Source: Lampris incognitus (lineage: Eukaryota; Chordata; Actinopteri; Lampriformes; Lampridae). Taken from it: a stretch of DNA of 64,000 nucleotides. Below are positions 25,088 through 36,600 of the stretch, one piece after another (positions within the stretch are counted from its first letter, which is position 1; every line of letters begins with the position of its first letter). A program made the translations under genes and the position numbers. Below the pieces are notes generated by a model that had not been told where the DNA came from, did not search any database, and saw nothing but the letters and a program-made list of their open reading frames with translations. Where the stretch lies: positions 35,749,804 through 35,813,803 of the forward strand of contig NC_079214.1 in NCBI RefSeq assembly GCF_029633865.1, read 5' to 3'.

Positions 25088-26506
25088 CACGTATGGGTGA
25101 GTGTGTGACTGATGGCTTATGTTACGGGGTGAGGATCCAATTAGGAAGCAGATGAGGGAGGGGTGGGAAAGCACTACAAGAAACACCTGTCTCTCCCTGT
25201 GGCACCAGTGGCTCTCACTGTTCTAACATATTTACCAGTTAAGTGACCCACATGTACAGCTCACATGGACATAAATTAAGTGAGGCAATACTGTAATAAG
25301 GGTCAGAGAACAGATGATTTAGGAGAGCAGAGGAGAGACTGACACATAACAAGGCAGGAATTTTCTTGTAAATATCCATGTGAACATGAAGCATACTGTT
25401 CTGTGCAACAATTCAGACAGTTAAACCATATTTATATATTGGAGTCAATTCACATTGCTTATGCATGATAGAGGAGTGACAGGTAAACAAATCTTTAGCT
25501 ATTTCTAGAATCTTCTTGATCTGCATACTGTGATAAAACACACCAAACGTAGCATTCCCCTGTTTCCATGTTTGCTGGCTTCACTATTAGGTTTGCACAC
25601 TGTGCACATATTCAGATTAGTTCATACTGTATAATCTCAGAATAGTTTCTACTTGCAGCTCCCTGCTGTTACTCCATTCATTGTGATGTGTTCGATGTCA
25701 CTCTCGCTCCATGTCTATTTACATGTCATTTTTGTACCTTATTTTTCATTTTGGATGTATTCTGTTATCTGCTGTGGCCACTATTACGTTTCCCCATAAA
25801 CATTTTTTAGGGTTAATCTAATCTGTTCTAATTTGAGTAGAAGCCAGACAACAAGCTTTTTCCGATCGCTATTATTCACATCCATTCAAACAAGGTCAAC
25901 ATGACCACTAACACCAGGTCCTCAGAAATGTAATATCAGCTGCTTATGCCAGCTCCACCATTAGACCCGCTATGAGCCTCCGCAACATTTATCAGATAAA
26001 AGGTTGCGCAATGTATTGCATTATAATAGGAAGTGGCATTTAAATCTGCACAAATAGGCAGGGCAGACTTTCCCCACATGACCTGTGCAAGCTGGATCTA
26101 GGTGCTTCAGATCAAATTAACTGATGTGGCTGACAGAAAAGAAATAAATGTGAAGCAGTATCAACTGCAGTAGATCCCCGATACTCAAACCATGTAAGGG
26201 TTTGTCAGTTGAGTTCACATCTGCTGGCTTTGTTCAGGAGGCCAGAAAATAATAATGTGGCATGACTTAAAGCAAAGGTAAATCTTAGAAACGGCAAACT
26301 TCCCGTCTGACCGTCCATCCATAAACTAATCTACCCAGGTAGACAGCCAGCTATCCATCATTCCTCTATCATCTGTCAGCCATCCATCCATCCATCCATC
26401 CATCCATCCATCCATCCATCCATCCATCCATGTCTAATACCTGGACAGTGGGCAGCAGGAAGATGGCTAGGACAGCTCTCCAGACTGGTGGCATGAATGG
26501 CTTCAT
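2134..26506 (-). CDS. adamtsl3: ADAMTS-like 3 (5' part: coding exons 1 and 2)
   Basis: ADAMTSL3 is a secreted, catalytically inactive ADAMTS-like glycoprotein of the extracellular matrix. Two coding exons are visible on the minus strand. Exon 1 (26506-26441) encodes 22 residues with a hydrophobic signal core. Exon 2 (2253-2134) encodes 40 residues reading [10 protein letters not shown], then [16 protein letters not shown], then [13 protein letters not shown]. That stretch between the signal peptide and the first thrombospondin domain is diagnostic of ADAMTSL3; ADAMTSL1 lacks it. Both junctions are phase 0 with consensus GT and AG, so the exons join in frame. Intron 1 is 24.2 kb and full of repeats. 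The TSP1, spacer, Ig and PLAC exons must lie left of position 1. Lamin starts head-to-head 3.3 kb away. Confidence 0.88.
2750..3785 (+). mobile_element. Penelope-like element fragment with GIY-YIG remnant, copy A
   Basis: An inverted terminal repeat (2750-3060, minus) is followed by a plus-oriented coding remnant and a plus-oriented terminal repeat ending near 3785. The remnant (about 3330-3540) encodes the C-terminal GIY-YIG endonuclease region of a Penelope-like retroelement: [20 protein letters not shown], then [20 protein letters not shown], then [20 protein letters not shown]. The RT domain is missing. Both terminal repeats carry the CTGAAGA...GAAAC motif described in the findings. Similar repeats recur at 7476, 11925, 31225 and 32085. 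Confidence 0.8.
3930..4415 (+). repeat. Diverged repeat unit, copy 1
   Basis: This segment aligns by eye, in the same orientation, with 12897-13355. Shared blocks include 'gaagctgt.cacaaatcacag', 'actttaaac', 'gagttacttatt' and 'gtgttactgaggcct'-like ends. Both copies follow a Penelope-type fragment. I do not recognise the family. Confidence 0.65.
4932..5008. repeat. (GT)n microsatellite
   Basis: About 77 bp of uninterrupted GT repeats. Confidence 0.97.
5202..5346. repeat. (TG)n plus pyrimidine tract
   Basis: About 27 bp of TG repeats, then about 105 bp of nearly pure C/T, then (CA)n. This is simple sequence, not coding. Confidence 0.95.
5350..6810. other. adamtsl3 intron 1: no feature recognised
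   Basis: Apart from a short G run (5570-5584) and an imperfect CA-rich tract (6290-6520), I see no coding exon or recognisable repeat. Confidence 0.5.
6811..6875. repeat. (GT)n microsatellite
   Basis: About 64 bp of uninterrupted GT repeats. Confidence 0.97.
7476..7965. mobile_element. Penelope-type terminal repeats, inverted pair, copy B
   Basis: A minus-oriented terminal repeat (about 7476-7690) directly abuts a plus-oriented one (about 7690-7965), with no coding sequence between. Outer ends are the family's 'ctcaataatccaggta' and 'gtccagatgaactgattcaa'. It is a foldback derivative of the Penelope-like family. Confidence 0.75.
8321..8427. repeat. (CT)n(CA)n compound microsatellite
   Basis: About 50 bp CT repeats, a short GCTC spacer, then about 45 bp CA repeats. 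Confidence 0.97.
9650..9870 (+). mobile_element. LINE 3' tail, fish type
   Basis: The end reads 'gccc...gaggcaaat...gatattgggctatacaaataaaattga', a 3' end seen again and again in fish non-LTR elements. A shorter reverse copy of the same tail is at about 35863-35910. No coding part remains. Confidence 0.55.
10706..10757. repeat. (GT)n microsatellite
   Basis: About 52 bp of GT repeats. Confidence 0.97.
11240..11291. repeat. (GT)n microsatellite
   Basis: About 51 bp of GT repeats. Confidence 0.97.
11925..12325. mobile_element. Penelope-type terminal repeats, inverted pair, copy C
   Basis: A minus-oriented terminal repeat (from 'ctcaataatccaggtaag' near 11930) is joined near 12080 to a plus-oriented one ending at 'gatgaactgattcaactttctgtga' near 12320. 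It is truncated internally and has no coding part, the same architecture as copy B. Confidence 0.72.
12745..13355 (+). repeat. tRNA-like head plus diverged repeat unit, copy 2
   Basis: The first about 80 bp resemble a tRNA-derived promoter (A-box-like 'tggctcaacaggtagagc', B-box-like 'gccggtttgatcctc'). From 12897 it aligns with 3930-4415. This suggests an old SINE-like family with a long unique body. The head is not visible in the first copy. Confidence 0.55.
13929..14391 (+). mobile_element. tRNA-derived SINE, family 1, copy 2
   Basis: Head with A-box-like 'tagtgtggtgg' and a weakened B box near 13985. The body carries 'cgtcaggtgaaaagaagc'. The tail is 'acaattggggagaaaaagg' plus A-rich DNA. 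Flanked by a 16-bp target duplication with one mismatch (13913-13928 and 14392-14407). Confidence 0.88.
15006..15074. repeat. (GA)n microsatellite
   Basis: About 69 bp of GA repeats; a second block follows at 15178-15256 with purine-rich DNA between. Confidence 0.97.
15178..15256. repeat. (GA)n microsatellite
   Basis: About 78 bp of GA repeats, the second of two blocks separated by about 100 bp. Confidence 0.97.
15489..15560. repeat. (CT)n(CA)n microsatellite
   Basis: Imperfect CT repeats running into a short CA repeat. Confidence 0.95.
15700..15797. repeat. GT-rich minisatellite
   Basis: Imperfect units of the type GTGTGG/GTGTGA/GTGCGG over about 100 bp. Guanine-rich on the plus strand. 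Confidence 0.85.
15800..18860. other. adamtsl3 intron 1: repeat-poor segment
   Basis: Three kilobases with almost no recognisable mobile element, in contrast to its flanks, and with no convincing exon. Some of it could be conserved regulatory DNA, but I cannot show that from one sequence. Confidence 0.4.
18875..18918 (-). ncRNA. Hammerhead-ribozyme-like motif, copy 1
   Basis: On the minus strand this 44-nt unit folds as a minimal type I hammerhead. Stem I is GACAG/CUGUC. The core is CUGUUGA (canonical CUGANGA, so one mismatch). Stem II is UGC/GCA with a UUAUG loop. Then GAAA. Stem III is ACA/UGU with loop GGCU, and the predicted cleavage triplet is GUA. It is an inverted near-copy of 18996-19039 (two differences). 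Confidence 0.5.
18996..19039 (+). ncRNA. Hammerhead-ribozyme-like motif, copy 2
   Basis: Same 44-nt fold as copy 1, on the plus strand. The core reads AUGAUGA (C3 changed to A). Stems I, II and III and GAAA are intact. Probably a decayed end of a Penelope-like element, where such ribozymes are known. Confidence 0.5.
19068..19194. repeat. (TA)n / (GT)n / (TA)n simple repeat
   Basis: About 58 bp of TA, then GTAT and GT units, then about 26 bp of TA. The Tc1 foldback is inserted into the second TA block. Confidence 0.95.
19195..20391. mobile_element. Tc1/mariner element in foldback form
   Basis: Two 535-bp arms (19195-19729 and 19857-20391) are nearly exact inverted copies, separated by a 127-bp spacer and flanked by TA. 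Each arm begins CACTACCGTTCAAAAG and encodes the N-terminal HTH of a Tc1 transposase ([20 protein letters not shown], then [20 protein letters not shown]), at 19574 on plus and 20012 on minus. The spacer continues the left reading frame ([16 protein letters not shown]) and then stops. The catalytic DDE domain is absent, so it cannot make a transposase but has complete ends. Confidence 0.92.
20406..20830. other. adamtsl3 intron 1: unassigned
   Basis: About 420 bp between the Tc1 foldback and the LINE. It has no coding exon and may include the 5' UTR of the LINE. Confidence 0.4.
20830..23832 (+). mobile_element. CR1/Rex1-type LINE, near full length, decayed
   Basis: Conceptual order: an AP endonuclease (about 21010-21930, with [32 protein letters not shown] and a [11 protein letters not shown] end), then a reverse transcriptase (about 22500-23310, with [48 protein letters not shown] and catalytic FADD at 22949-22960), then a C-terminal region with SVWYGN. 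It ends with 'tttaatgacaataaa' and a TA repeat. In-frame stops (for example at 22806) and frameshifts break it, and the endonuclease is split by about 255 bp of foreign DNA near 21405-21660. It belongs to the jockey/CR1 group; the exact family is uncertain. Confidence 0.88.
23950..24620. other. adamtsl3 intron 1: unassigned
   Basis: No exon or recognisable element. Reading frames here are short and have no family resemblance. Confidence 0.4.
24843..24890. repeat. (CA)n microsatellite
   Basis: About 45 bp of CA-rich repeats. Confidence 0.95.
25007..25089. repeat. (GT)n(GC)n microsatellite
   Basis: About 75 bp of GT repeats ending in GCGCGCGC. Alternating purine-pyrimidine throughout. Confidence 0.97.
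25130..26380. other. adamtsl3 intron 1: unassigned
   Basis: No exon or clear mobile element seen between the GT repeat and the CATC repeat next to exon 1. Confidence 0.4.
26382..26431. repeat. (CATC)n tetranucleotide repeat
   Basis: About 12 tandem CATC units, ending only 9 bp from the exon 1 donor of adamtsl3. Confidence 0.95.
26441..26506 (-). CDS. adamtsl3: adamtsl3 coding exon 1 (signal peptide)
   Basis: The ATG at 26506 opens a 22-codon reading frame: a short N region with MKPF and WR, then the hydrophobic core AVLAIFLLP, ending TVQ before a GTATTAG donor at 26440. A secretory signal is what ADAMTSL proteins need at this point, and the codon phase (0) matches exon 2. A possible acceptor (tcccacag) lies about 40 bp upstream, so the ATG may sit in a second transcript exon. 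Confidence 0.8.
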
Positions 26507-26939
26507 CTTTCTGCAGGGAGTGGTCTTTCTATCAGCAGGTGGGCTCTAACCTGTGGGACTATAAGGAACAGACAGTGCATATAGTTCAACATATCCCAAA
26601 CTCTAGTCGGAAACCCTTTAGAGTCGCAGTGTATTACCATATGGTGACCGTGCGCTGGATCTAGTGAAATACACCTGCAGCAGGCATACAGTGCCACAAT
26701 GAGCAGGAGCGTAATGACTGTGCATTTATCTGTAACGATGTAGTTTCATTATTGCAGAGACCGCATGCACGGATCTCACCAAGTTTCAAAGTTTCTGGGT
26801 GTGAACCCGCTTGCAGACTGTCGTCTCCGTCCGGCCGATATGCGCATCATCAAGATACGGCACGGTGCATTTGAGAGTAAAGCCAGCCTCCCTAATTAGT
26901 ACCGCAGTATTCACACAGTCAACACTAGCGTTGGCAACT

Positions 26940-27370
26940 TCAAGTGTTCGCCGATAGTTATCACCTCCTAGCTATTGGGGAGAAATGGAAAAACCTATTG
27001 TACCTTCTTTGAGGAAGCGGGCGATGCGCTCACGGGAAGATCCACATCGGTGATTTCTCAAAAGCCCGATATGCCACCAGCCACGAGCCCCGGGGCGCTG
27101 ACCATGAGCCCAAATCGAGCGGTCGGAAAAAAAAAAAGAAGAAAAGAAGAAGCGGTTATCCTGAACGGGAGAGCTGACAGAGAGGCTATCTGCACCGGCA
27201 CTTTGTTGCTCCGTACGGGGAGTCCTGGTAGAGAGACCCCTGGCTCCGAACAGCGCAGAGCACATCCAACAACGATTTGAGGCGACACAAGTTGGGCGCG
27301 CAGCGTAGGCAGGCAAGACTGACCCCCCCTCCCACACGCGCGCGCGCGCACGCGCACGCACGCACACACA
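26940..27370 (-). promoter_or_regulatory. Candidate adamtsl3 promoter / 5' UTR region
   Basis: A locally GC- and CpG-rich stretch upstream of the signal-peptide exon, including a (CG)n(CA)n tract at 27337-27370. It is the best positioned sequence for the transcription start, but I see no TATA box or decisive motif. Its reading frames have no recognisable homology. Confidence 0.3.
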
Positions 27371-27469
27371 TCATGGGGGGGGGGGCAAGAAAGGAATGAC
27401 ATCCACTGCGCACTATTATTATTATACCCATTTGGTGTACCGTTAGTTTCACCACAACCTTTCATTAAC

Positions 27470-29355
<1,886 letters not shown>

Positions 29356-29359
29356 CTCC

Positions 29360-29404
29360 TTTAAATAGGGCAGATTCCCACGTGGTATCGTAGCAGTGAC
29401 ATCA
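29360..29404 (+). promoter_or_regulatory. Candidate lmnl3 promoter elements
   Basis: A TATA-like TTTAAATA (29360-29367), a CACGTG E-box (29379-29384) and an ATF-like TGACATCA (29397-29404) lie within 45 bp, about 450 bp upstream of the lamin ATG. The spacing is suggestive, but each motif is short enough to occur by chance. Confidence 0.3.
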
Positions 29405-29847
29405 TCTGCGGAGAGATCCGGCCAGTCATTGCTGCCTCATCAGCTGACCCGGTGGAGGATCGTGCTGCGTTTTACGACCGACTAGCTGAACTTTATTGAT
29501 CAGTGCCAGTCGCATGTTATTGCGGACTATTCACCGTGGGTTTTTTTTGGGGGGGTTTGTTGTTGAAAGAAATACATTCTTCAAGGCTGAACCCAGGTTT
29601 GCCATGTGGGATAGTAATGATGATAATCGATGACCTGATTTGAATTGCTTCGATGTGATTTGTTTTTTAAACCGTCTGAATCGTTTCAAAATACTCAATT
29701 TTTCCCTCTCCGCCGCACAGTCGCTCGGGGAAGGAGGTGCGCAACGCATTGTGTGTGCGTGTTTGGTGCCCCCCCCCCCCGAAACCTCTTGGTTGGGGCT
29801 GTTTTGATTTGTTTGATTGAAACCTGCAAGTGTAACGGTCCACCGCC

Positions 29848-30245
29848 ATGGCTTCTGCCACCTCCACCCCGGACACCTCCACCAGCCGCGCCACACGCTC
29901 CGCTAGCCGACGCGTCGCAGCCAGTCCGGGCCCGTCCCCGGCGAGCGGCATCAGCCCGAACCGCCTCTCCCGCATGCAGGAGAAAGACGAGCTCCGCCAC
30001 CTCAACGATCGTCTTGCAAACTACATCCAGCGGGTCCAGGAGCTGGAGAATGAGAGGTCCTCCATGCTGCTGCTGCTGGAGGACAAAGAGGAGGCAAAGA
30101 GCCGGGAGATGGGCAACGTGCGGCGGCTGTACGATGTGGAGCTGGCCGACCTGCGGAAGTCTCTGGACGATTTGGCCAACGAGAGAGCCCGTCTGCAGAT
30201 AGACTATGGGAGTCTCATCGAGGACCACAAGAAGCTGCAAACCAG
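29848..30245 (+). CDS. lmnl3: lmnl3 exon 1: head and coil 1A/start of 1B
   Basis: ATG in a strong context (caccgccATGG). Encodes residues 1-132: a Ser/Thr/Arg-rich head, the conserved phosphosite SPNRLSR before the rod, and the helix-initiation motif with [16 protein letters not shown]. Ends in phase 2 at a GTAGGT donor that runs straight into a simple repeat. Confidence 0.95.
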
Positions 30246-30277
30246 GTAGGTGCGTGTGCGTGTGCGTGTGCGTGTGC

Positions 30278-30332
<55 letters not shown>

Positions 30333-30608
30333 ATCTGGGTTATAGACTCAAAAGACTCGTGTCTTTCTCTGAGGGGTGCATTGTGTCTGGCTGGTACACA
30401 CAGTATACAACGCAACTCGTTCATAAGCGCTGCCCCTCGTTTTTTAGAAAACGTGACTGAAAGCAGGCTACCACTTTTCTACATTATCTGCCTCACGTGG
30501 GAATGGTGTATGACCCTGGAGCCCCACAACCCATATGCAGGGTGCAAACTGTGGAGGATGGGATCTGGGGGTGAGGAGGTGTCTCGTTTTTCGTGGCAAA
30601 AGTGCACC

Positions 30609-30651
<43 letters not shown>

Positions 30652-33600
30652 GACTTCACACACTGAGCAAGGGTGTTAAACACCAATGATCTGTGATGAC
30701 GATTTATTTATTAACTACTTCTCAAAAAACACAAAGTCACTAAGTGCTTGACTAAAAAGCAGTTTTAAAAAGATGAGTGTCAAGAAGAGATTTAAGAGGT
30801 TGTTTCTTTCAAAGCAAGGCTCTGTTCTTTGTAAATTAATGAGCATGTGTCCTTGTTTTGTTTTGTTTTCTTGATTGCGAGATGATCTGATAAGGTGTTC
30901 AGTCCGCTCTCTTTTGCTGATGTGTAAACAGTATTGTTTGTTTGTTTTTGTTTTTTCTTATGGCTATTTTCCCCCTCATCAGGAACCAGAAGAAGGAGGC
31001 TGACCTGGCTCATGCTTTAGCTCAGTGGAGGAACACTGAGGCCACCCTGACCTCCAAGGAAGCAGAGTACACCAAAGTGCTGTCACAGAACAGGAATCTC
31101 AGCAGTGACATGCTGGACCTTCAGACCCAACTGGAAAATGTATGTACCTAAAAAGGCTTGCATCCATCTGTCAGTGAATCCATGAAGGGTTTTTTTGTTG
31201 AAAATTTGAACAACATTTGGACAATGTCTTTATGCATGCTCAATAATTCAGGTAAGGAAATCACAGAGTTGAATCAGTTCATCTAGACACAATGTTTATT
31301 GAGAGAGAAACGTTTCAGCACTCATCTAAGTGTGTCTAAACTGACTGCAGGTACCCCCACCCTTATAAACAATACAGTGGCTTAATGACCGAAACCAACG
31401 ATCAGTTTCATATGCAAATTACCGTAACCATTAACTAGAGTTACAATGGCCATGTATACTATTCACAGAGGATTGGGGAATGTTTGCAATTACAGCATTG
31501 TAAGATGGTGATAGACGTACTCTTACCCCCCCTCCCCCCTCAGTTCAGGGACGTTAATTCCCACTTCACATAGATGGCCTCTTTGATTCCCTGTTCAAAC
31601 CAGTGTTCCTCCCTATCAAGGATGTGCACATCCTCATCCTTGGAAGAGAGGCCACTGGCCTGTAGATGGGTGTAGACTGCAGAGTCCTGACCTGACATGT
31701 TAGCTCTTCTGTGTTGTGCCATCTTCTAGGCACAACACAGTATCTGTTTGGTTTGATTCCCCCAATGTACAAGTCACAGCAACAGGTGCTTAGGCAGCTG
31801 TTGTCCTTCTCCTATCTTTGATCGACTGGTGCACTGGTACATCTTAGTACATCTGAAACCATCTTACAATGTTGTGATTGCAAACATTCCCAAATCCTCT
31901 GCAAATAGTACATATTGCCATTGAAATTCTGATTAATGCTCACGGCAATTTGCATATGAAACCGATCGTTGTTTTCAATCGTTACGCCACTGCATTGTTT
32001 ATAAGGGTGGGGATACCTGCAGTCAATTTAGACTGAAGAGGTCACTTAGATGAGTGATGGAAAGTTTCTTTCAATAAACATCTTGATGCATGCTCAATAA
32101 TCCAGGTAGGAAAATCAAAGAAGGTTGAATCGGTTCATCTGGATACGTTTATTGACAGATGCGTTTCATCACTTAACTGACATCTTCAGTCTAAACTGAC
32201 TGCAGGTGTCCCCATCCCTTAAACAACACAGTATAAGACAGTTGTCTAATGACTGAAACCATCGACCAATTTCATATGCAAATATGGGTGTGACCACTAA
32301 CTAGAGTTTCAAAGGCCATATGTTCTATTCAAAGAGGATTAGGGAGGGACATGATTATGGAGAAGGATGAAACAATGGTGTCTTATGATGTTAAGTCTCT
32401 CGACGTGCGTTCCTGTTAATGAAGCAGTGGAGGTAGTCTGTATGAAATTACAAAAAGACCCCACCCTTATTAATAGGACCATACTTAACACTAACCAAGA
32501 GTGTCTGCATAGAGGGGGCAGTACTATAAGCAGAGGCATGGGTGTGCTATGGGTTCCCCAGTGTCACCTGTAGTGGCCAACTTGTATATGGAAGAAGTCA
32601 AAAAGAGGGCTCTGATGTCCTACACAGGGACACCACCTAGCCATCGCTTCAGATTTGTGGATGACACCTGGGTTAAAATGAAATCTCAGGACGTACCACA
32701 TTTCACCGACGACATTAACTCTGTGGACAACCCCATCAAGTTCACCAGGCATGATGTGAAAAATGACAGGTTAGCCTTCTTAGACTGTGAAATTGCAATT
32801 GGTGATGGGGGACATTTGATTGTTGATGTTTACCACAAACCAACACATACTGATCAGTACTTAAGGCTTGACTCTCATGATCCACTGGAGCACAAACTAG
32901 GAGTCAACGGGACACTGTACCACTGAGCTGACAATGTCCCCATTGACACAACAGCTGGGGAAGGGGAGAAATCCCATTTTAAACAGGCCCTGGTTAACTG
33001 TGGTTATCCTAACTGGGCATTGGTCAAAGCCAGGAAGACGCCCAAACAGTGCACCAGCCGATCAAAGAGAGGAGAAGGACAACGGCTGCCTACGTGTTGT
33101 CCTCCTCTGGAATCACCACCTTCCAGTGGCGATTCTGTATGTGGCGGGAGTGTCAGAAAAGCTGAGATGCGTATTTTCAAAATGGCGAGTCTCTGTTGCT
33201 TTCAAACCTCAACACACTGCACCAAAAGTTGGTCCAGCCAGAACATCGGGTCCCCCAGCACAAACAGAACAATATAGTGTACGCTGTTAAGTGCCAGGAG
33301 GATTGCAGTGACTTGGACACTGGGGAAACTAAACGGACGCAGGCCAAAAGAATGGCACAACACAGAAGCGCTAACATGTCAGGCTAGGACTCCACAGTCT
33401 ACACCCATCTACAGGCCACTGGCCACTCTTTCAGTAATGAGGATGTGAACATCCTTGATAGCGAGGAACAATGGTTTGAATGGGGAGTCAAAGAGGCCAT
33501 CTTTGTGAAGAGGTAACAACCACCCCTGAACTGATGGGGGGGGGGGGGCTAAGAGTACATCTGTTGCCATCTTACAATGCTGTGATTGCAAACATTCCCA

Positions 33601-36600
33601 AACCCTCTCTGAATAGTACACATGGCCTTTGAAACTCTAGTCAGTGGTCACACCCTTATTTGCATATGAAACTGGTTGTTGGTTTCGATCATTATGCCAC
33701 TGTATTAATTATAAGGGTGGGGGTACCTGCAGTCAGTTTAGACTGAAGAGGTCACTAAACGTATCTGTCAATAAATGTTGTGTCCGGATGAACTGATTCA
33801 ACTTTCTTTGATTTTCTTACCTGGATTACTGAGCATGGATAAAGATGCTTATGATGCTACTTATAGTGAAAATCTCAAAATTGAAGTTATCTAGCAATGT
33901 TCTGCAACAGTGATAGTGTACCTGGCCCCATCTGAATTGTTCCAATATGTAGTTTGCTTTCTATTAACCTTCAGTTAAAGTTTAACTTTTTTCTGTGTAG
34001 CTCTCTTAAGATGGATTTTATACATAAACTACCGCATGTCTGAGGATCAAATATTGATATTCCAGTGATTCCACCTATTGCAGGTCCCTAAAAACTGGAA
34101 GCAATGTAAGCTAATGCATCCACTCGGCTAGTATTTTTCACATTAAGCTGTCTACGTTCATCAAAACAAGTAAAACGAGTATAAGACCAAAGCTAAATTG
34201 TTTTATCATATCACCAAATGCACTCAATTACCAAAGAACTTCAGCAAAAATAGCTATCAAATGTATATACTTAATTATTTCCGTTTATTTTGCCTTGAAA
34301 GTTTCTGTTACCAGTTTCCTTTTTAAACTTGCATAATCCATTGTATTTGTTAAAAAAAAAACCCATGGTATGTGCGTTTGCATGTTTATGGACACCAGAT
34401 GGAGGCGGTGCTGTCAGAGACTAAGACCCAGCTGAGCTCTGAAATGCTGAGGAGGGTGGATATGGAGAACAGAATGCAGACTCTCAAAGAACAGTTGGAT
34501 CTCCAGAAGAGCATCAGTGATCAGGTACCATAGAGTGCAGTCCTTGGAGGTACTCGCGCTGAGGATGAGCTTTTTTTTTTGTTTTGATAATGAATGCCAT
34601 TCATACCTGCCCTCACAAGCCAGACCGATGTTATGAGTAGACCATGTGCCTAGCAAAACTTCCACCTTAGCCAATACTACTTTAGAACATTTTCTCACAA
34701 GATAATCAGGAATCGGGAACAATTTATTGTCATTTCTTACATGTTGTGTACACAAAAGAAACAAAATTACGTTTCCCACAGCACTGCGACACAAAAGACA
34801 AAAATGCACATCCCAAGTTTCCCAAAATGACACCACCAAAAACATACAAAAACAGACAGAACCAAGCGCAAAAAGAAAACAAAAAACACACCGTTGACAG
34901 CACAGTCCACTCAGTGCAACACAGTCCAAAAATTCCACTATCCAGAGAATGAACGTCAGCCAGGATGACTGTCAGAGTTGCTGGTCTGTGTGGGCTAGCA
35001 GTTAGTTTAGCCTGCCCTGCTTCTGCATCCTGTCAGACTGCCCTCAGTTTTTCCTCCACGGGCGCATCTTCGGCAGGGACGTGGTCCTTGGACCCACCAG
35101 ACGCAGCAGACCAGGCTCCCCCAGCCGATCCAACACCAGCTCTCCCAGCCAGACAGCTTCGACACGCCTCTCCACATGACAACACTAAAACACAGTCTTC
35201 ACTAGGCGAGGCCGCCGCCAGACTGCCCTTGGTGTCAACGGAACTGCCGGTCTGCATGGGTTAGCAGTTAGCTTAGCCTGTCCTGCTTCTGTGTCCTGTC
35301 ACACCACCCTTGCTGTTACCTCTTCGGGCACAGCTTCAATCAGGGCTGTGGTCCCTGGGCCCACAGGACACAGCAGACCAAGCTCTCCCAGCCGATCCAG
35401 TGCCAGCTCTCCCAGCCATCAAGCGAAGACAGAACAAACAGATGCAGACGTGGACAAAGACACAGCATGGATGATACTGGGTGAGGCCACCGCAAACGTA
35501 AGTTCACACCGCCATCTTCCCACACCAGTACCGGGTGAAGCCGCTGCAAACATGAATTCGCGCCGCCATCTTCCCACACCGGATGCAGATAAGTGTGGTT
35601 TATGAGGCAATCTCGTACTCCTAGCTGTCAACAATACATCGCCTAAACTAAAAGCAATTCTAATGGTATTTGTCAATATAACTTAGTACTGTTTTAGAGT
35701 GACTGAAGTAAGGACCAGCCAAAAAGTTCTCTCTTTATCTAAAACCCTAACTTGTTTGAGCCAAGACCTTAGTCAGGGGCTGTCCCTAATACTTTTTTAT
35801 TTTTTTTACTTTCAAGCTTCGGATATTCAGTGATTTTCCAAAATAAATATTCAAATCAATTCAAATTAATTTGATTTGTATAGCCCAATATCACAAATTA
35901 CAAATTTGTTCAAATATTTCTCCTGAATTATTTAGTCACTTAAAACCAATCAAGGCCTAAGTTAGATAAGGAATGCCCCTACAGTGATCAATCGTTCCCT
36001 TTCGGTATGGATTATGAAAAACAAAGTGAAAACAAAATGTTGTAGTTTTGAAATGTTTTCATTAAACAAATGAACACGGGTACAGTTTGAATAGACCCAA
36101 TTTAGGAAATGCTTTGAAAACGGGTGATCGATGACAGGAAAGGAGCAGAAGGTCATTTTTGTTACAAATGCTGCAACATGCACAAGGTGAGTGGATAGCT
36201 TTACCTTCATTTTTATATGTTGATGATAATGCTAAGTTAACCAATGTCATTAATGCTGGTAGCATAGCTACATATGCTAGCAGGTTAGTAAACCAATTGG
36301 ATGTCATCGACTTTCCTGACTCATTAGTATACAAAGAAGATGAAGATCATGGTTTACACTACAGGATAGGTGGTCAGGATGCTGTATATCTAAACTCCTG
36401 GGGTGGGGGGGTAGCATCTGAATACTGAAATTGTGTCAGAGTACCAACTTGCTGAACAAGTATCCCAATATCCAATTATTCTTGGACAGCTCTACTCTAG
36501 ACCCAAGTCCAATACTACAAATGCATATACACTCACCGGCCACTTTATTAGGCACACCTGTCCAACTGCTCGTTAACGCAAATTTCTAATCAGCCAATCA

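Noticed and set aside
26972-27465. Several overlapping 85-135 codon frames in the GC-rich region near 27 kb
   Set aside because: No protein-family resemblance. Open frames on both strands are expected from GC-rich DNA. Kept only as a candidate promoter.
29645-30240. Long frames on both strands overlapping lamin exon 1
   Set aside because: Shadow frames of the GC-rich lamin exon. The lamin frame has the conserved rod sequence and a strong start context.
33720-33800. Hammerhead motif in the 3' terminal repeat of Penelope element D2
   Set aside because: CTGAAGA is present but the second half of stem II and GAAA are deleted, so no ribozyme fold is possible.
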